Origin: Actinomycetes bacterium
GTDB lineage: Bacteria; Actinomycetota; CALGFH01
DNA: 17,302 nt
NCBI GenBank assembly: GCA_030152105.1
Contig: JASLIH010000354.1
Coordinates: forward strand, 1-17,302
Reading direction: 5' to 3'
Under the pieces are notes generated by a model. The model was given only the letters and a program-made list of their open reading frames with translations. It made no database searches and had not been told where the DNA came from. This document shows, piece after piece, positions 1-7,487 of the stretch; position 1 is the first letter of the stretch, and every line of letters begins with the position of its first letter. The position numbers and the translations under genes are program-made.

Positions 1-729
1 CTGGTCCTCCAGGTCGTGGCCGACGACGACGAGGCCGAGGCGTCCAGCTACCGGCGGCTGGCCAGCCAGGGCCGGGTCGACGGGGTGTTCCTCAACGACC
101 TCCGGGTCGAGGAGCGCCGCTTCGGCCTGCTGGCCGGGCTCGGCCTGCCCGCGGTGGCGGTCGGGCGGCCGACCGGGCCCTGCCCGTTCCCGGTGGTGAC
201 CGTCGACGACCGCCAGGGGGTGGCCGGGACAGTCGCGCACCTGCTCGGCCTCGGCCACCGCCGGGTCGCGTTCGTCGGCGGCACCGAGGGCTACGTCCAC
301 TCGCTGTCGCGGCGCACCGCCTGGCGCCAGACCCTGGAGGCGGCCGGGGTCGCCCCCGGGCCCGAGCTGACGGCCGACTTCACCGGCCCGGGCGGGGCGG
401 CCGCCACCCGGGCCCTGCTGGAGCTGTCCCACCCACCCACCGCGATCGTGTACGCCAACGACGTCATGGCCATCGCCGGCACGGGCGTGGCCATCGGGCT
501 CGGCCTCGAGGTGCCCGGCGACCTGTCGGTCACCGGCTTCGACGACGTGCCCCTGGCCGCCCACGTCGCCCCGCCGCTGACCACCGTCCGCCAGGACGCC
601 ATGGCCTGGGGCCGGGCAGCCGCCACGGTGCTGCTGGCGGCCGGCGAGGGCCGCGCCGCCCCCGACGTCGAGCTATCCCCGGCAAGCCCCGTCTTCCGAG
701 CATCCACCGGCCCGCCCCGACCGGAGTGA
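1..729 (+). CDS. LacI-family transcriptional regulator, C-terminal part (5' end outside window)
   Basis: The reading frame is open from base 1 to the TGA at 727-729, so the N-terminal helix-turn-helix lies left of the window and only about 242 residues of the ligand-sensing domain are visible. The fold is the periplasmic-binding-protein-like core of LacI/GalR repressors. Recognisable blocks are VTVDDRQGVAGTVAHLLGLG followed by HRRVAFVGG, the segment AIVYANDVMAIAGTGVAIGL, then VPGDLSVTGFDDVPLA and PPLTTVRQD, all in the family's usual order. It lies 26 bp upstream of a sugar ABC transporter gene on the same strand, so it is probably the local sugar-responsive repressor of that operon; the effector sugar is inferred only from this context. 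I see no operator in the 26-bp gap, so any binding site should lie upstream of the window. The family call is secure; the regulated target is inference. Confidence 0.93.
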   Translation: MVLQVVADDDEAEASSYRRLASQGRVDGVFLNDLRVEERRFGLLAGLGLPAVAVGRPTGPCPFPVVTVDDRQGVAGTVAHLLGLGHRRVAFVGGTEGYVHSLSRRTAWRQTLEAAGVAPGPELTADFTGPGGAAATRALLELSHPPTAIVYANDVMAIAGTGVAIGLGLEVPGDLSVTGFDDVPLAAHVAPPLTTVRQDAMAWGRAAATVLLAAGEGRAAPDVELSPASPVFRASTGPPRPE

Positions 730-743
730 GCCGAACCTTCCCC

Positions 744-750
744 AAGGAGG
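744..750 (+). promoter_or_regulatory. Shine-Dalgarno site that sets the start of the sugar-binding protein
   Basis: AAGGAGG stands 5 bp before the ATG at 756. A GTG at 726 opens the same frame 30 bases earlier and overlaps the LacI stop codon, but it would add ten residues in front of a normal lipoprotein signal peptide. The strong ribosome site and the signal peptide together favour 756. Confidence 0.85.
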
Positions 751-755
751 CCCCC

Positions 756-2048
756 ATGCCAAGCACCCGCATCCGGCTCTGGATCGCGGTCGTCGCCACC
801 CTCGGCCTGGCCCTTGTGGGCTGCGGCGGCGGCGGCGGCCAGTCGGCCGACAAGGCCGCCCAGGCCAAAGGCCCGATCAAGATCTGGTACTCCAACAACG
901 CCGACGAGGTGAAGTGGGGCAAGGCGGTCGTCGCCGCCTGGAACCAGGCCCACCCCGACCAGCAGGTGACCGCCGAGGAGATCCCGGCCGGCAAGAGCTC
1001 CGAGGAGGTCATCGGGGCGTCGATCACGGCCGGGAACACCCCCTGCCTGATCTTCAACACCGCGCCGGCCGCGGTGCCGCAGTTCCAGAAGCAGGGCGGG
1101 CTGGTGGCGCTGGATTCCTTCAGCGACGGGGCGTCCTACATTCAGGAGCGGACCGGGCCCCGGGCCGACCAGTACAAGTCGCCCGACGGCAAGTTCTACC
1201 AGATGCCGTGGAAGACCAACCCGGTGATGATCTTCTACAACAAGGACGTCTTCGCCAAGGCCGGGCTGGACACCAAGAACCCGCCGCTGAAGACCTACGA
1301 CGAGTTCCTGGCCACCTCCAAGACCCTGGTCGCCAAGGGCGGGGTCAAGGCGGCCATCTGGCCGGCGCCGTCCAGCGAGTTCTACCAGTCCTGGTTCGAC
1401 TTCTACCCGCTGTTCATCGCCGAGACAGGCAAGCAGCTGGTCGAGGGTGGCCAGCCGCAGTTCAACACGCCGGAGGGTGTCTCAGTCGGCGAGTTCTGGA
1501 AGCAGATGTACAGCGACGGCCTGGCCCAGCGGGAGCCGTACAACGGCGACTCGTTCGGCGACAAGAAGGCGGCCATGGCGATCGTGGGGCCGTGGGCGAT
1601 CGCGGTGTACGGCGACAAGGTCAAGTGGGGGGTCGCGCCGATCCCGACCAGTAGCGGCAAGGACCCGAGCCAGATCCAGACCTTCTCCGACGAGAAGTCG
1701 AGCGCCATGTACTCGAGCTGCCAGAACCGGGCCACCGCGTGGGAGTTCCTCAAGTTCGCGACCAGCCAGGAGAACGACGGCAAGCTGCTGGAGATGACCG
1801 GGCAGATGCCGATGCGGAACGATGTCCCCACGGCCTTCCCGGAATACTTCAAGAGCCACCCGGAGTACCTGCTCTTCGCCGCCCAGGCCGCCCGCACCGT
1901 CGAGGTGCCCAACGTCCCCAACTCGGTGGAGATCTGGCAGACCTTCCGTGACGCCTACACCGACGCCGTGATCTTCGGCAAGGCCGACGTCAAGGGCGCC
2001 TTCGACCAGGCCGCCGAGAAGGTCAAGACCCTGGCCGCGGAGAGCTGA
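756..2048 (+). CDS. Extracellular sugar-binding lipoprotein of an ABC transporter (family 1, CUT1)
   Basis: This 430-residue protein should capture a sugar outside the cell and deliver it to the permeases encoded next. The N-terminus is a lipoprotein signal peptide (RIRLWIAVVATLGLALVGC) with the lipid-anchored cysteine at residue 23, then a glycine-rich linker. The mature domain begins with PIKIWYSNNADEVKWGKAVV, resembling the first strand and helix of family 1 solute-binding proteins. It continues with FYQMPWKTNPVMIFYNKDVF, the strand and hinge pattern of the MalE/UgpB group, and KKAAMAIVGPWAI later on. Length is normal for the family. The stop is 4 bp before the next gene. Many aromatic residues (W, Y, F) fit a carbohydrate pocket. 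The neighbouring GH130 gene suggests an oligosaccharide with beta-mannosidic bonds, but specificity cannot be read from the protein itself. Confidence 0.93.
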   Translation: MPSTRIRLWIAVVATLGLALVGCGGGGGQSADKAAQAKGPIKIWYSNNADEVKWGKAVVAAWNQAHPDQQVTAEEIPAGKSSEEVIGASITAGNTPCLIFNTAPAAVPQFQKQGGLVALDSFSDGASYIQERTGPRADQYKSPDGKFYQMPWKTNPVMIFYNKDVFAKAGLDTKNPPLKTYDEFLATSKTLVAKGGVKAAIWPAPSSEFYQSWFDFYPLFIAETGKQLVEGGQPQFNTPEGVSVGEFWKQMYSDGLAQREPYNGDSFGDKKAAMAIVGPWAIAVYGDKVKWGVAPIPTSSGKDPSQIQTFSDEKSSAMYSSCQNRATAWEFLKFATSQENDGKLLEMTGQMPMRNDVPTAFPEYFKSHPEYLLFAAQAARTVEVPNVPNSVEIWQTFRDAYTDAVIFGKADVKGAFDQAAEKVKTLAAES

Positions 2049-2052
2049 GCCG

Positions 2053-2967
2053 ATGGCCGCCAGCGCCGCGACGACCTCGCGGCCTCCCCTGACACGCCGG
2101 CTGCTCGGCCGGCAGCCGATCGGCATCCTGTTCGTGGCCCCCTACGTCGTGTTCCTGTTCGCGATCTTCGCCTACCCGCTCGGCTTCGCCGTCTACATGT
2201 CGTTCTACGACTACTTCTTCGCCGCCCCGGGGGCGATCGTGGAGCGGCCGTTCGTCGGCCTGGACAACTACACCACCGCCCTGGCCGACCCGGTGTTCCA
2301 CCGGGCCATGCTGAACGTGGTCATCTTCATCGCCATCAACGTGCCCCTGACCGTGCTCGTCGGCCTCATCCTGGCCACCGCCCTGAACACCGCCATCCCG
2401 TTCCGGACCTTCTTCCGGGCCAGCTACTTCGTGCCCTATGTGACCGCGAGCGTGGCCGTGATCGGCGTCTGGCTGTGGCTGTTCAACTCCGACGGGCTGG
2501 TCAACAACCTGCTCGGGCCGCTCGCCCCCGACCCTTCCTGGCTGGTCAACAGCTTCTGGGCGATGCCGATCATCGCCCTGTTCGCCACCTGGAAACAGCT
2601 TGGCTTCTACGTGCTGCTGTACCTGGCCGCGCTCCAGAACATCCCCGAGGAGCTGTACGAGGCCGCCGAGGTCGACGGGGCCGGGACGGTCAAGCGCTTC
2701 ACCGCGGTCACCCTGCCCGGGGTCCGCCCGACCACCACCCTGGTGGTGATCGCGGCCACCATCACCGGGGCCAACTTCTTCACCGAGCCGTACCTGCTCA
2801 CCGGCCGGGGCGGCCCCGCCGGGGCGTCGGTCTCGCCGGTGCTGATGATGTACACCGAGGGCATCGAGCAGGGCCACGCCGGCTACGCCGCGGCGATCGG
2901 GGTGCTGCTGGCGATCGGCGTGATAGCGGTCTCGCTGGTCAACCGCTACCTGCTGGAGAGGAGCTGA
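2053..2967 (+). CDS. Sugar ABC transporter permease, MalF-like (CUT1)
   Basis: The 304-residue membrane protein would form one half of the translocation channel. About six hydrophobic segments are visible, the first at roughly residues 22-50. The EAA loop that docks on the ATPase is clear near residues 203-225 (YEAAEVDGAG, then VTLPGVRP), with the conserved glycine and the LP pair. The N-terminal segment LFVAPYVVFLFAIFAYPLGF and the later WLWLFNSDGLVN are typical of MalF/UgpA-type permeases. The start ATG is 4 bp after the binding-protein stop, with GGAGAG at 2039-2044 as a modest ribosome site, so translation is probably coupled. It pairs with the permease gene 2 bp downstream. No ATPase gene follows. 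Confidence 0.95.
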   Translation: MAASAATTSRPPLTRRLLGRQPIGILFVAPYVVFLFAIFAYPLGFAVYMSFYDYFFAAPGAIVERPFVGLDNYTTALADPVFHRAMLNVVIFIAINVPLTVLVGLILATALNTAIPFRTFFRASYFVPYVTASVAVIGVWLWLFNSDGLVNNLLGPLAPDPSWLVNSFWAMPIIALFATWKQLGFYVLLYLAALQNIPEELYEAAEVDGAGTVKRFTAVTLPGVRPTTTLVVIAATITGANFFTEPYLLTGRGGPAGASVSPVLMMYTEGIEQGHAGYAAAIGVLLAIGVIAVSLVNRYLLERS

Positions 2968-2969
2968 CC

Positions 2970-3875
2970 ATGGCCACCGCCACCCAACCCCAGCATCCCG
3001 AGGTCGTCGAGGAGCGAGCCCGACCGACCGCGCCGCCCAGCCGGCGCTCGCGGCGCCGCCTGTGGCCGCTGCTTGGCCTCACCGTGGGCGCCCTGGTCTT
3101 CCTGTTCCCGTTCTACTACATGGTGATCGGGGCGCTGCAGAGCGAGCCGAACTCCAGCATCAGCGGGGCGTTCCCCAACCCGGCCAACCTGACCCTGGAC
3201 AACCTGCGCGACATCGACCGGGCCATCGACCTGCCCCGCACCCTGCTGAACTCCGGCATCTTCACCGGCGGGGTGCTGCTGTCCACGCTGGTGCTCGGTC
3301 TGCTGGCCGGCTACGCCCTGGCCAGGCTGGAGTTCCGCGGCAGGGGCGCGGTGTTCAGCGCCATGCTGCTGATCCTGATCGTGCCCTTCCAGCTGCTGAT
3401 GATCCCGCTGTACGTGATGATTGTCCGGAACTACGGGCTGGCCGACAGCTACCTGGGCATGATCCTGCCGTTCGCGGTCAGCGCCATCGCAGTGTTCATC
3501 TTCCGCCAGTTCTTCCTCCAGCTGCCAAGGGAGCTGTTCGAGTCGGCCCGCCTTGACGGCGCCAGCGAGCTCAAGATCCTCACCCGCATCGCCATCCCGC
3601 TGGCCAAGCCGGCCATCCTGACCGCGGTGATCGTGACCTTCATCGGCCCCTGGAACGAGTTCCTCTGGCCGTTCCTGGTCACCAAGCAGCTCGCCCTGCA
3701 GCCGCTGGCCGTGGCCCTGGCCAACTTCATCTCCACCGTGGCCGCCCGCCAGGCCAACCCCTTCGGGGCCATCCTGGCCGGCGCGGTGGTGCTGGCGATT
3801 CCCGCGGTCGTGCTGTTCCTGGTGTTCCAGCGCCACTTCCGGGCCTCCAACCTCGGCTCGGCGATCAAGGGATGA
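2970..3875 (+). CDS. Sugar ABC transporter permease, MalG-like (CUT1)
   Basis: This 301-residue inner-membrane protein is the second channel subunit. The N-terminus is a charged cytoplasmic tail (residues 1-31, rich in E, R and P), then a first membrane span (LWPLLGLTVGALVFLFPFYY). The EAA loop is at about residues 190-214 (ESARLDGASE ... RIAIPLAKP), as in MalG/UgpE-type permeases. It is followed by the family block GPWNEFLWPFLV. The same frame is open much further upstream, inside the malF-like gene. I chose the ATG at 2970 because it directly follows GGAGAGGAG (2955-2963), begins 2 bp after the previous stop and gives the usual length. Its stop codon overlaps the GH130 start in an ATGA. Confidence 0.95.
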   Translation: MATATQPQHPEVVEERARPTAPPSRRSRRRLWPLLGLTVGALVFLFPFYYMVIGALQSEPNSSISGAFPNPANLTLDNLRDIDRAIDLPRTLLNSGIFTGGVLLSTLVLGLLAGYALARLEFRGRGAVFSAMLLILIVPFQLLMIPLYVMIVRNYGLADSYLGMILPFAVSAIAVFIFRQFFLQLPRELFESARLDGASELKILTRIAIPLAKPAILTAVIVTFIGPWNEFLWPFLVTKQLALQPLAVALANFISTVAARQANPFGAILAGAVVLAIPAVVLFLVFQRHFRASNLGSAIKG

Positions 3876-4969
3876 CGAGGACAACCGACCCGTTCGCGGC
3901 GGCGGGCTGGACGGTCCGCCGCCTCGGCGTGGTCATGGCCCCCGACCCGGACGACCCCCGCGAGGCCGGGGGCGTGTGCAACCCGGCCTGTGCCCGCGGC
4001 CCCGACGGGGAGCTGTACCTGTTCCCGCGCCTGGTCGCCGAGGGCAACTACTCCCGCGTCGGGCTGGCCCGGGTCCGCTTCGACGACGGCGTGCCCGCCG
4101 GGGTCGAGCGGCTCGGGGTGGCGCTGGAGCCGGAGGAGTTGTGGGAGCGACACCGGAGCGGCGGCGGGGTGGAGGACCCGCGGATCACCTTCGTGCCCAC
4201 CCTCGGCCGCTATGTGATGACCTACACCGGCTGGGGGCCACTTGGGCCGCGGATCGCCCTGGCCACCTCGATCGACCTGGAGCGCTGGGAGCGGCTCGGG
4301 CCGGTCGGCTTCGCCTTCGACCCGGGCCTGCGCACCGACCTCAACCTGTACCCGAACAAGGACGCGCTGCTGTTCCCCGAACCGGTGCCCGGCCCGGACG
4401 GGGAGCCGGCGTTCGCCCTGCTGCACCGGCCGATGTGGGACCTGTCGTGGGCCAACCCGGCCGAGGGCGAGCTCCCCCCGCCCGGCCTCCCCGACCCGCG
4501 GCCCGGGATCTGGGTGTCGTTCGTCGCGGCCAAGGAGGTGCTGGCCGACCCCGTCCGCCTGACCAGCGTCCGCGACCACCGGCTGGTCGCCCTGCCCGAG
4601 CGGCCCTGGGAGGAGGCCAAGGTGGGCGGCGGCACCCCGCCGCTGCGGGTCGAGGGCGGCTGGCTGGTACTGCACCACGGAGTGGCCGGCCGGCTGGAGC
4701 CGGGGCGGGTCGAGCACCAGCCGGCAGTCCGCTACACCGCCGGGGCGATGCTGCTCGACCCCGAGGACGTGACCCGGGTCCTGGCCCGCTCGGCCGAACC
4801 GCTGCTGGAGCCAGAGCTTCCCGGCGAGCGCGAGGGCGTCGTCCCCAACGTGGTCTTCCCGACCGCGATCGACCCCCGGGGCGAGCGGGAGGCCGACGTC
4901 TACTACGGCATGGCCGACGCCCGCATCGGCGCCTTCCGCCTCACCATGGGGCCGCTCCCCGGCCGGTGA
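3872..4969 (+). CDS. Glycoside hydrolase family 130 protein (beta-mannoside phosphorylase or hydrolase)
   Basis: The 365-residue protein has the repeating blocks of the five-bladed beta-propeller GH130 family. These are GGVCNPACARGPDGELYLFP (from residue 33), SRVGLARV (61-68), GGGVEDPRITFV (97-108), NKDALLFPE (162-170), LLHRP (183-187), GGGTPPLRVEGGWLVLHHGV (252-271), GAMLLDPEDV, VPNVVFPTAI and DVYYGMADARIG. Known members cleave or phosphorolyse beta-mannosidic bonds. The aspartate of the EDPR block (D102) corresponds, by motif, to the family's catalytic acid. Phosphorylases keep basic phosphate-binding residues. Arginines, a lysine and histidines are present in the expected blocks (HRP, NKDA, HHG), but I cannot decide between phosphorylase and hydrolase without an alignment. 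There is no signal peptide, so it acts in the cytoplasm on the imported sugar. It overlaps both neighbours by 4 bp. Confidence 0.9.
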   Translation: MTRTTDPFAAAGWTVRRLGVVMAPDPDDPREAGGVCNPACARGPDGELYLFPRLVAEGNYSRVGLARVRFDDGVPAGVERLGVALEPEELWERHRSGGGVEDPRITFVPTLGRYVMTYTGWGPLGPRIALATSIDLERWERLGPVGFAFDPGLRTDLNLYPNKDALLFPEPVPGPDGEPAFALLHRPMWDLSWANPAEGELPPPGLPDPRPGIWVSFVAAKEVLADPVRLTSVRDHRLVALPERPWEEAKVGGGTPPLRVEGGWLVLHHGVAGRLEPGRVEHQPAVRYTAGAMLLDPEDVTRVLARSAEPLLEPELPGEREGVVPNVVFPTAIDPRGEREADVYYGMADARIGAFRLTMGPLPGR

Positions 4970-5769
4970 CCACACCCGCCCGGCCGGGCTGGCCGACGCC
5001 CTGGCCGGAGGTCGACCGGGCCGTGGAGCGGCTGCTGGAGGGGGCCGGCGACGCCGTCGGCGGCCAGCTGGTCGGGCTGTACCTGCACGGGTCGCTGGCC
5101 CTCGGGGACTTCTTCCCGCCGGCCAGCGACATCGACTTCCACGTGGCCACCGCCGGGACCCTTGGCCGGGAGGCGCTCGAGCGCCTCGGCGCCCTCCACG
5201 CCGCCTTCAAGGCCGAGGGCGGCTGGGTGGCCCGGCTGGAAGGCGTGTACCTGCCGCCGTCGGCGCTGCGGCGCCTCGAGCCGGCGGGCGAGCGCTGGCC
5301 GACGGTCGGCTCGGACTGGGACTTCGCCCTCGGCCGCCCGGGGCCGACCTGGGTGCTCGACCGGTGGGTGACCCGCGAGCTCGGGCTGGTCGTGGCCGGG
5401 CCCGACCCGCGAGCGCTGATCGACCCGATCGGACCCGACCAGCTCCGGGCCGCGGTGCTGGCCTCGATGCTCGGCGACTGGGCCGGGCGGGCCCGGGGCG
5501 ACGGGGACGTGGCCTGGCTGCGGCCACGGAACTACCAGGCGTTCGCGGTCCTGACGATGTGCCGCGACCTGTACGTGCTGGAGCAGGGGGTGCTGGTGTC
5601 CAAGCCGGTGGCGGCCGCCTGGGCGAGCCGGCGGCTCGGGTCGCCGTGGGCGGCCCTGGTCGAGCGGGCGCTGGGGTGGCGAGCCGACGAGCGGGTCGAC
5701 GACCGGAGCCTGGGCGAGACGCTGGCGTTCGTGGGCCATGCGGTGGAGCTGGCCCGCTCGGCCAGCTGA
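4966..5769 (+). CDS. AadA-like nucleotidyltransferase domain protein
   Basis: The N-terminal half holds the nucleotidyltransferase signature: LYLHGSLALGDFFPPASDID, with the GS pair at residues 42-43 and metal-binding aspartates at 55 and 57. The C-terminal half (about 170-267) is helical and contains RPRNYQAFAVLTMCRDLYVL and VSKPVAAAWA. This matches, from memory, the C-terminal domain of AadA-type aminoglycoside 3''-adenylyltransferases and related proteins (RxxxLTLxRxxYxL ... VSKxxAAxWA). Such enzymes move a nucleotide from NTP to a hydroxyl group. The substrate here is unknown and antibiotic resistance should not be assumed. The frame is open far upstream. I chose the GTG at 4966 because it overlaps the GH130 stop as GTGA, giving 267 residues, close to AadA length. 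It converges with ppx, 3 bp away. Confidence 0.8.
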   Translation: MTTPARPGWPTPWPEVDRAVERLLEGAGDAVGGQLVGLYLHGSLALGDFFPPASDIDFHVATAGTLGREALERLGALHAAFKAEGGWVARLEGVYLPPSALRRLEPAGERWPTVGSDWDFALGRPGPTWVLDRWVTRELGLVVAGPDPRALIDPIGPDQLRAAVLASMLGDWAGRARGDGDVAWLRPRNYQAFAVLTMCRDLYVLEQGVLVSKPVAAAWASRRLGSPWAALVERALGWRADERVDDRSLGETLAFVGHAVELARSAS

Positions 5770-5772
5770 GCG

Positions 5773-6705
5773 TCAACCGCGATGGGCGTCGTCCGCCAAC
5801 CCGAGCAGGACGCCGTCGAGGATGTCGGACTCGCTGGCGATCACCTCCCGGAGGTCGAACCTCCGGACGAGCTCGTCGAGCAGGAGCGCCCCGGCGGCGA
5901 TCACGTCCTCGCGGCCCGTGGCCATCACCGGCATGGCCGCCCGCTCGGCCACGGTCATGGCGGCCAGCTTCCCGGCGACGGCGCCGATGTCGGCGGCGTC
6001 CAGGGTCTGCCGGTGGATGCGGCGCGGGTCGTAGGCCTCCAGCCCGAGGGCGATCGCGGTGACGGTGGTGACCGTGCCCGCGACCCCGACGACCCGGTCC
6101 GCGGCCGCCGGGTCGAGCACCTCGGCGACCCGGGCCAGGTGGCCGGCGACGTCGGCGCGGAGCGCGGCCACCTCGGCCGCGGCCGGCGGGTCGCTGTGCA
6201 GGTGGCGTTCGAACAGCCGCACGCAGCCGATGTCGAGTGAGACCATCGCCCTGGCGGCGGCGCCGGCGCCGAGGATGAGCTCGGTCGACCCGCCGCCGAT
6301 GTCGACCACCAGGGTGGCCTGCTCCCCATCGAGGCCGTGGGTGGCGCCGCGGTAGGCGGCGGCCGCCTCGGCCTGGCCGGTCAGGACCTCGGCCTCCACG
6401 CCGAGCAGGTCACGGACGGCGTCCCGGAACACCTGGCGGTCGGCCGCGTCCCTGGTGGCGCTGGTCGCGACCAGCCGGCGCCGCTCGACACCAAGGCGCC
6501 GGCACGTCTCGGCGTAGCCGGCCAGCACCTCGAGGGTCCGGGCCAGGGCGCCCGGGTCGAAGCGGCCGGTGCGGTCCACACCCTTGCCGAGCCGGGTGAT
6601 CACCATCTCCCGGGCCTGCTCGGCCACGATCACCCCGCCCTCGACGTCGGCCACCAGCAGCCGGGTCGAGTTCGTCCCCACGTCCAGGGCGGCCAGCCGC
6701 ACCAT
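5773..6705 (-). CDS. ppx: Exopolyphosphatase / GppA family phosphatase
   Basis: The 310-residue protein belongs to the Ppx/GppA branch of the ASKHA phosphotransferases, which release terminal phosphate from polyphosphate or pppGpp. The phosphate-1 loop is LDVGTNSTRLLV (residues 7-18), the phosphate-2 loop is VVDIGGGSTELIL (133-145), and VVGVAGTVTTVTAI lies further on. TGQAEAAAAYRG (109-120) contains the candidate catalytic glutamate E113. The short, two-subdomain form matches the usual actinobacterial protein of about 310-320 residues, not the roughly 510-residue E. coli enzyme. Its ATG overlaps the DUF501 stop by one base (TGATG), so it is translationally coupled and last in that transcript. 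Whether polyphosphate or pppGpp is the main substrate cannot be told from sequence. Confidence 0.92.
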   Translation of the reverse strand: MVRLAALDVGTNSTRLLVADVEGGVIVAEQAREMVITRLGKGVDRTGRFDPGALARTLEVLAGYAETCRRLGVERRRLVATSATRDAADRQVFRDAVRDLLGVEAEVLTGQAEAAAAYRGATHGLDGEQATLVVDIGGGSTELILGAGAAARAMVSLDIGCVRLFERHLHSDPPAAAEVAALRADVAGHLARVAEVLDPAAADRVVGVAGTVTTVTAIALGLEAYDPRRIHRQTLDAADIGAVAGKLAAMTVAERAAMPVMATGREDVIAAGALLLDELVRRFDLREVIASESDILDGVLLGLADDAHRG

Positions 6706-7484
6706 CAGCCCCCCGGGCTGTGGACAGCCGGGACCGCCCGCCCTGCCCGCCGGCTACGCTCCCCCTCCGGGGGGCCAAACGCCCGATCGGGTCGATGGCG
6801 CACGTCCGTCTCCGGAGTGAGGTCGACGCAGGGGCCGGGGCAGTCGATGGGGTCGACGGCCTGACTCACGATCCGGCCGACCGGGTCGGCGCCGGTCGCG
6901 GCCTGGTGGGCGTAGAGGGCGTGGAGGCATTTGACCCTGCCGGGAAGGCCGCCGACGCCCGGGTCGCCTGGGAGGTGGGCCAGGGCGTCGCGCTGGGCCA
7001 GGTAGCTGGCGTGGGCGGCGGCGTGGGCGGCGGCCAGGTCGGGCTCGGAGGCGACCCGCTCGCTGAGGGTGGCGTTCCAGCCGGCCGCCTCCAGGCGGCC
7101 GACGGCCACCTTGGCCGCCGGGCAGGCCAGCCAGTACAGGGTCGGGAACGGGGTGCCGTCGGGCAGCAGGGGCGCGGTGCGGACCACCGCCGGCAGCCCG
7201 TAGCGGCAGCGGGCGGCCACGGCCACCGATCCGCGTACCTCCCGCCCGATCTGGGCCTCGATCAGCCGCCGGTCGACCGCGCTCGCCTCGGGCAGCCCGG
7301 CCGCCCACCCGGCGTCGGCCCGCGGGTCAGCCGCCGAAGGGGTCCTGGGAACCCCGGGGGGGTGCCCCGGGGCATCGGGAGCATCGGGACCGGGCGTGCT
7401 GGTCCGGTGCCAGGGGAGGTGGAGGGGGTTGGGAAGAGCGGTGGGGTCCGGCCGGGCTGGGGACCGGGCAGGGGTCCGGGGCAC
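6705..7484 (-). CDS. DUF501 family protein, with doubtful N-terminal extension
   Basis: The core (about residues 70-210) matches DUF501, a family of unknown function that sits between ftsB and ppx in Actinobacteria. Visible blocks are LIEAQIGREVRG, VAARCRYGLPAVVRTAPLLP, DGTPFPTLYWLACP and GGLPGRVKCLHALYAH, with conserved cysteines. The family is usually about 150-170 residues, so this 259-residue frame is long at both ends. The first 52 codons are proline-rich and ten of them end in T, whereas codons of the core almost never do, so the beginning may not be coding. The only standard start upstream of the core is the GTG at 7482-7484, 3 bp after the S1 stop; CTG codons at 7295 and 7265 are unproven alternatives. 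The C-terminal tail of about 45 residues is arginine- and proline-rich and has no recognisable domain. Confidence 0.78.
   Translation of the reverse strand: MPRTPARSPARPDPTALPNPLHLPWHRTSTPGPDAPDAPGHPPGVPRTPSAADPRADAGWAAGLPEASAVDRRLIEAQIGREVRGSVAVAARCRYGLPAVVRTAPLLPDGTPFPTLYWLACPAAKVAVGRLEAAGWNATLSERVASEPDLAAAHAAAHASYLAQRDALAHLPGDPGVGGLPGRVKCLHALYAHQAATGADPVGRIVSQAVDPIDCPGPCVDLTPETDVRHRPDRAFGPPEGERSRRAGRAVPAVHSPGG
7369..7481 (+). repeat. Cluster of G-quadruplex-type G-runs at the 5' end of the DUF501 frame
   Basis: Two groups of G-runs fit the G3+N1-7 pattern on the plus strand. The first spans 7369-7394 with loops of 4, 6 and 3 bases and includes a tandem 9-bp repeat (GCATCGGGA, 7372-7380 and 7381-7389). 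The second spans 7454-7481 with five runs at 7454-7456, 7459-7462, 7466-7468, 7471-7474 and 7478-7481, and loops of only 2-3 bases. A looser group lies between them (7413-7446). The second set touches the proposed GTG start. The G-runs are on the template strand, so the mRNA itself is C-rich here. Confidence 0.7.
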
Positions 7485-7487
7485 GGA

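Noticed and set aside
730..755. Operator for the LacI regulator in the gap before the binding-protein gene
   Set aside because: The 26 bases contain only the ribosome site and no dyad; the operator is more likely upstream of the window.
4966..5769. Calling the nucleotidyltransferase a streptomycin/spectinomycin resistance gene (aadA)
   Set aside because: Only the fold-level motifs match; the operon context points to sugar metabolism and there is no integron or mobile sequence nearby.
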